Source: Albimonas pacifica
GTDB taxonomy: Bacteria; Pseudomonadota; Alphaproteobacteria; Rhodobacterales; Rhodobacteraceae
Direction: 5' to 3'
Assembly: GCF_900113695.1 (NCBI RefSeq)
Contig: NZ_FOQH01000007.1
Location: forward strand, 310,001 to 374,000
DNA: 64,000 nt
Part shown: piece by piece, positions 60,487 to 64,000 of the stretch
Layout of the letters: every line of letters begins with the position of its first letter
How positions within the stretch are numbered: the first letter of the stretch is position 1
Notes under the pieces: model-generated
Seen by the model: only the letters and a program-made list of their open reading frames with translations
Databases searched by the model: none
What the model was told of the DNA's origin: nothing
Position numbers and translations under genes: made by a program

Positions 60487-60622
60487 TTTCGCGTGCGCAG
60501 CACGCCGGACGGGGCCGGATACGCCCGGGCGATGACGCCTTCGCGTCAGTCGCATGTCGCTTCGCGCACGATGGCGCGACAGCCGCACGACCGTCGCCGC
60601 TGCGTCACGGCCCTGTCGCGAA
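60487..60622. promoter_or_regulatory. Cluster of TTCGCG words and a TGACGC palindrome
   Basis: TTCGCG or its inverse occurs at 60488, 60540, 60561 and 60617. TGACGC-CTTC-GCGTCA at 60533-60548 is a perfect 6-bp inverted repeat. They lie in the 341-bp divergent gap between the isomerase and the next binding protein gene and match words before the DeoR gene, so they may be DeoR operators. Confidence 0.4.
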
Positions 60623-60808
60623 GCCGACGCGCAAACGTCGCGCCGCCATCACGCGATCATCGCGGAACGCGGGCAGCTTCGATGGTGCGACGCAGCGAAG
60701 GGCGGGGACGCCCCTCGTCCGCGCGCCGTTTCCGCTTCGGCGCGCGGTCGTCCCGGGCCCGCGCCGCCCGTCTTCGCGCCCCGCTTCAAGGCCCGTCACG
60801 AGGAACCC

Positions 60809-62458
60809 ATGACCGCCCATCTCCGCTTTCCGGCCGCCGGCGCGCTCGCCGCGCTGAGCCTCGCCGCGGCGCTGCCCGCCGCGGCCCAGACCGAGGACCC
60901 CCGCCCGGTGATCACCGTCGCCGTGCAGGACATCGTCACCTCCGGCGCGCTCGACGTGATGCGCGAGCGCTCCAACGTCGGCGCGCGCGTGTTCCACTCG
61001 ATCTTCGAGGGGCTGATCGACTACGAGCGGCAGGAAGAAGACCTGCCCCGCAAGCCGATGCTGGCGACCGAGTGGACCCAGGTCGACGACCTGACCGTCG
61101 AGCTCAAGCTGCGCGAGGGCGTGACCTTCCACAACGGCGACACGCTCGACGCCGACGACGTGGTCTTCACCTTCTCGCCCGAGCGCTTCGGCCTGCTGCC
61201 CGAGCAGGTCGCGGCCGTCGAGGCCGGGGAGACCCACTTCACCGCCGCCGACGGCTCCACCGGCAAGGCGCCGCCGCCGGAGGTCGCCGCGATCTACCAC
61301 CGCTCCTGGCCGCTGCTCGACCGGGTGGAGAAGGTGGACGAGATGACCGTCCGCTTCGTCACCACCCAGCCCGACCCGACCCTGATCGGGCGCATCTCGC
61401 GCATGGGCTCGGAGATCTACTCGGAGCAGGGCTACCGCGAGGCCGAGAGCTGGCTCGCCCACGCCCAGGCGCCCGTGGGGACCGGCCCCTACCGGGTGAC
61501 CCGCTTCGAGGACGACAACATCCTCGAGCTGGAGGCCTTCGACGCCTACTGGGGCGGCAAGCCGCCGATCAAGACCCTGCGCTTCGTGGTGGTCCCCGAG
61601 GTCGCCAGCCGCGTGAACGGCCTGCTGTCGGGCGACTACGACTTCATCACCGACGTGCCCCCGGACCAGATCCAGATCATCGAGGACGCGCCGGGCGTCG
61701 AGGTCGTCGGCGGCCCGATCACCAACCACCGCCTGATGGTCTTCGACAAGCACAACGGCGCGATGCGCGACCCCCGCGTGCGCCAGGCGATCACCCACGC
61801 CATCGACCGCGAGCTGATCGTCGACGCGCTGTGGGGCGGCCGCACCCGGGTGCCCGCCGGCCTGCAGTGGGAATACTACGGCGACATGTTCGTCGAGGGC
61901 TGGGAGGTCCCCGAATACGACCTCGCCAAGGCCAAAGCGCTTCTCGACGAGGCCGGCTACGACGGCGAGCCGATCGTGATGCGGGTGCTCAACAACTACT
62001 ACACCAACCAGGTCTCGACCGCGCAGATCAACGCCGAAGCCTTCCGCCAGATCGGCCTGAACATCGACTTCCAGATGAAGGAGAACTGGCAGCAGATCAT
62101 GGATCCGACCGGCAACCGCGCGATCCGCGACTGGTCCAACTCCGCCCCCTTCCCGGATCCGGTGGCCTCGATCGTCAACCAGCACTGCCCCAACGGCGGC
62201 CAGCAGCAGTCGGGCGAGTGGGAGAACGAGGAGTTCAACGCCAACTGCGAGATCCTGGAAAAATCCATGGATCACGCCGCCCGCAAGGCCGCCTTCCAGC
62301 GGATGCTGGAGATCATCGAGCGCGAGGACCCCGGCTACACCGTCCTCCACCAGAACGTGATCTTCTACGGCAAGCGCGCCGACATCGACTGGCGGTGGTC
62401 GGGCCTGCAGTCGATGGACTTCCGGGCCGAGAACTTCGCGATCCAGCCCGGAAACTGA
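60809..62458 (+). CDS. Family 5 extracellular solute-binding protein
   Basis: 549 residues. A signal peptide (AGALAALSLAAALPAAA, cleavage near AAAQ, residue 27) precedes the SBP_bac_5 fold with TWE-like core words: VELKLREGVTFHNGDTLDADDVVFT in outline, VGTGPYRVTRFE near 230 and DPRVRQAITHAIDRELIVDALW in outline near 325. CGAGGA precedes the ATG. It is the first gene of a second Dpp-type importer; two ATPase genes follow directly. Confidence 0.92.
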   Translation: MTAHLRFPAAGALAALSLAAALPAAAQTEDPRPVITVAVQDIVTSGALDVMRERSNVGARVFHSIFEGLIDYERQEEDLPRKPMLATEWTQVDDLTVELKLREGVTFHNGDTLDADDVVFTFSPERFGLLPEQVAAVEAGETHFTAADGSTGKAPPPEVAAIYHRSWPLLDRVEKVDEMTVRFVTTQPDPTLIGRISRMGSEIYSEQGYREAESWLAHAQAPVGTGPYRVTRFEDDNILELEAFDAYWGGKPPIKTLRFVVVPEVASRVNGLLSGDYDFITDVPPDQIQIIEDAPGVEVVGGPITNHRLMVFDKHNGAMRDPRVRQAITHAIDRELIVDALWGGRTRVPAGLQWEYYGDMFVEGWEVPEYDLAKAKALLDEAGYDGEPIVMRVLNNYYTNQVSTAQINAEAFRQIGLNIDFQMKENWQQIMDPTGNRAIRDWSNSAPFPDPVASIVNQHCPNGGQQQSGEWENEEFNANCEILEKSMDHAARKAAFQRMLEIIEREDPGYTVLHQNVIFYGKRADIDWRWSGLQSMDFRAENFAIQPGN

Positions 62459-62476
62459 CCGGACCTGCGATCCTGA

Positions 62477-62503
62477 CCGGGGCGCCGCCCAGCGGCGCCC
62501 CGG
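62477..62503 (+). terminator. 12-bp perfect hairpin after the binding-protein gene
   Basis: CCGGGGCGCCGC pairs perfectly across CCA. It lies 19 nt after the stop and 43 nt before the next start, and is likely a 3' protecting or attenuating hairpin. Confidence 0.65.
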
Positions 62504-62545
62504 TCTCGTTCCCCCCCTCCCCTGTCCCCCCCGCGAGGCCGCCCC

Positions 62546-63643
62546 ATGCCGACCGCCCCCCTTCCCGCGTCGCCGCGCGACCTGCACGGCGCGTCCCCCG
62601 CCGCCGGACCCGCGCCCTCCGCCGCGCCGCTCGCGACGCTGCGCGGGCTGACCGTGGATTTCGACATCGGCGAGCGCTACGTGCGCGCCCTGCATGGCGT
62701 GGACCTCACGATCGCGCGGGGCGAGACCCTGGGCGTCGTCGGCGAGAGCGGTTGCGGCAAGTCGATCACCTGGCTCGCCGCGCTGGGCCTGCTGGGGCCG
62801 GGGGCGCGGGTCGGCGGCTCGGCCGTCTTCGACGGGCAGGAGCTGATCGGGATGCGCCCGCGCGGCCTCGACCGGCTGCGGGGCGGGCGCATCGCGCTGA
62901 TCTTCCAGGACCCCGCCTCGGCCCTGAACCCGGTGCAGCGGATCGGGCGCCAGATCGGCGAGTCCCTCGCCCTCCACCGCGGCCTGCGCGGGCGGGCGGC
63001 GCGCGACGAGGCGCGCCGGCTGCTCGACCGCGTGGGCATCGCCAACGCCGCCCAGCGGCTGGACGAATATCCCCACGAGCTCTCGGGCGGCATGAACCAG
63101 CGGGTGATGATCGCGATGGCGCTGGCCGGGGAGCCGGACCTGCTGATCGCCGACGAGCCGACCACCGCGCTCGACGCCACCATCCAGGCCCAGATCCTCG
63201 ACCTGCTGCGCGACCTCCAGGCCGAGAGCGGCATGGCGCTGGCCCTGATCTCCCACGACCTGGGCGTGATCGCCGACATGGCCGACCGCGTGGCGGTGAT
63301 GTACTCGGGCCGCGTGATCGAGGAGGCGCCGGCCGGGCGCCTCTTCGCCGCCCCGGCCCATCCCTACGCCCGCGGGCTCCTCGCCGCCCTGCCCGACATC
63401 GAGGGGCCCAAGCGCCGGCTGGAGACGATCCCCGGCTCGGTCCCCCCGCCGCACGCCCTGCCGCCCGGCTGCGCCTTCGCCGCGCGCTGCCCGCATGTGG
63501 ACGGCGTGTGCGAGACCGCGCCCCCGCCCCTGCGGCCCGTCCCCGGGGCCCCCGCCCGACGCGCCGCCTGCGCCCGTCTGGAGGCGCTGGTGCGCCCGCC
63601 CGAGCCCGCCCCCGTCCTCCAGCGCCAGGAGCAGCGCGCATGA
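62546..63643 (+). CDS. Dpp/Opp-type ABC ATPase (DppD-like)
   Basis: 365 residues with a disordered N-terminal ~30. Walker A GESGCGKSI near 74, signature LSGGMNQRVMIAMA near 183, Walker B LLIADEPTTALD, switch ISHDLGV, and the C-terminal oligopeptide-ATPase extension with CAFAARCPHVDGVC. Overlaps the next ATPase by ATGA. No permease gene lies between the binding protein and this gene. Confidence 0.93.
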   Translation: MPTAPLPASPRDLHGASPAAGPAPSAAPLATLRGLTVDFDIGERYVRALHGVDLTIARGETLGVVGESGCGKSITWLAALGLLGPGARVGGSAVFDGQELIGMRPRGLDRLRGGRIALIFQDPASALNPVQRIGRQIGESLALHRGLRGRAARDEARRLLDRVGIANAAQRLDEYPHELSGGMNQRVMIAMALAGEPDLLIADEPTTALDATIQAQILDLLRDLQAESGMALALISHDLGVIADMADRVAVMYSGRVIEEAPAGRLFAAPAHPYARGLLAALPDIEGPKRRLETIPGSVPPPHALPPGCAFAARCPHVDGVCETAPPPLRPVPGAPARRAACARLEALVRPPEPAPVLQRQEQRA

Positions 63644-64000
63644 GCCCCGACCTCGCTTCTTCCGAGCCTCTGCTGACCGCCCGCGGCCTCGCCCGCCACT
63701 ACGGCGTGCGCCTGCCCGGCGGGCTGATGGGCCGCCGCGCCACCCTGAAGGCGGTGGACGGGATCGACTTCGACCTCGCCCGCGGGGAGATCCTGGGCCT
63801 TGTCGGCGAAAGCGGCTGCGGCAAGTCCACCACCGCCAAGCTGGTGCTGGGCCATGTCGCCCCCTCGGCCGGCGAGGTGCGCTTCGACGGCGCCCCGGTG
63901 CCCGTCGATCACGGCGGCGACTGGCGGCGCCTGCGCCGGCGGATGCAGATGATCTACCAGGACCCGCTGGGCGCGCTCGACCGGCGCCTGCCCATCGCGG
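63640..64000 (+). CDS. Dpp/Opp-type ABC ATPase (DppF-like), 3' end outside window
   Basis: Partial: the first ~120 residues are present. Walker A GESGCGKST lies near 59, and the Q-loop MIYQDPLGALD near 106. It begins inside the previous stop (ATGA). The remaining signature and Walker B motifs lie beyond the window, as presumably do the permease genes. Confidence 0.9.
   Translation, partial: MSPDLASSEPLLTARGLARHYGVRLPGGLMGRRATLKAVDGIDFDLARGEILGLVGESGCGKSTTAKLVLGHVAPSAGEVRFDGAPVPVDHGGDWRRLRRRMQMIYQDPLGALDRRLPIA

Noticed and set aside
60533-60548. TGACGC-CTTC-GCGTCA as a seventh FNR-type box
   Set aside because: The TGAC and GTCA arms are separated by 8 bp rather than 4, so it does not fit the CRP/FNR half-site spacing.

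Overview
The window is very GC-rich, densely packed DNA of an alphaproteobacterial chromosome. This is inferred from the FNR/FixK-type boxes, the phasin, the DUF1127 protein, the Ugp-like and Dpp-like ABC systems and the frequent ATGA start/stop overlaps; a Rhodobacterales-like organism is my best guess. I see no rRNA, tRNA, CRISPR array, transposase or phage gene. The right edge cuts an ABC ATPase gene.

1-9.2 kb is a survival island expected to respond to low oxygen. It encodes a divergent GroEL paralogue, a pol-beta-N/HhH protein, a triple-BON protein, a 39-residue Pro/Ala/Lys protein, a phasin-like protein, a CBS-pair protein, an HPF-cold-shock fusion, a DUF2267 protein, a COG2187 kinase-like protein, a small CPEC protein and a phosphoribosyltransferase. 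Every transcription unit starts with the same promoter: a TGAC-N4-GTCA palindrome of the FNR/FixK type. A -10 hexamer keeping A(-11) and T(-7) lies at the distance expected for an activator centred at -41.5. The gene content resembles the mycobacterial DosR dormancy regulon.

9.5-35.4 kb is a redox/electrophile detoxification island bracketed by two paralogous AraC regulators. Four polycistronic units and one single gene encode quinone reductase, monooxygenase, ThDP enzyme, aldehyde dehydrogenase and MDR dehydrogenase; alpha/beta hydrolase, isochorismatase-like hydrolase and amidohydrolase; MFS exporter, hydrolase, glutathione transferase, an MhqO-MhqD fusion and an adaptor; hydrolase and catalase; and a second isochorismatase-like hydrolase. 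Each of the five is preceded by one copy of the same bipartite motif (CGCAA-n-WWCGG, then GCnGCA 20 bp on), and each copy lies 55-56 bp before a TAnnnT -10 hexamer. I read this as one AraC-controlled regulon.

35.6-42.1 kb holds a LysE-type exporter, an SDR/SnoaL pair with divergent LysR, an Lrp/AsnC regulator, an exported hydrolase, a DUF1127 protein and a MocR regulator.

42.4-48.3 kb is a complete seven-gene Nit1C cluster (nitB to nitH: nitrilase, radical SAM, GNAT, AIR-synthase-like, flavoprotein and two small proteins). It is preceded by an 11-bp inverted-repeat operator next to the divergent MocR gene and interrupted by a six-copy 29-30 bp hairpin repeat between nitB and nitC. 48.3-53.5 kb is a complete Dpp-type ABC importer on the minus strand. 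53.6-60.5 kb is a DeoR-regulated Ugp-like importer with a GpdQ-like phosphodiesterase and a convergent TIM-barrel isomerase. 60.8-64.0 kb begins another Dpp-type importer.
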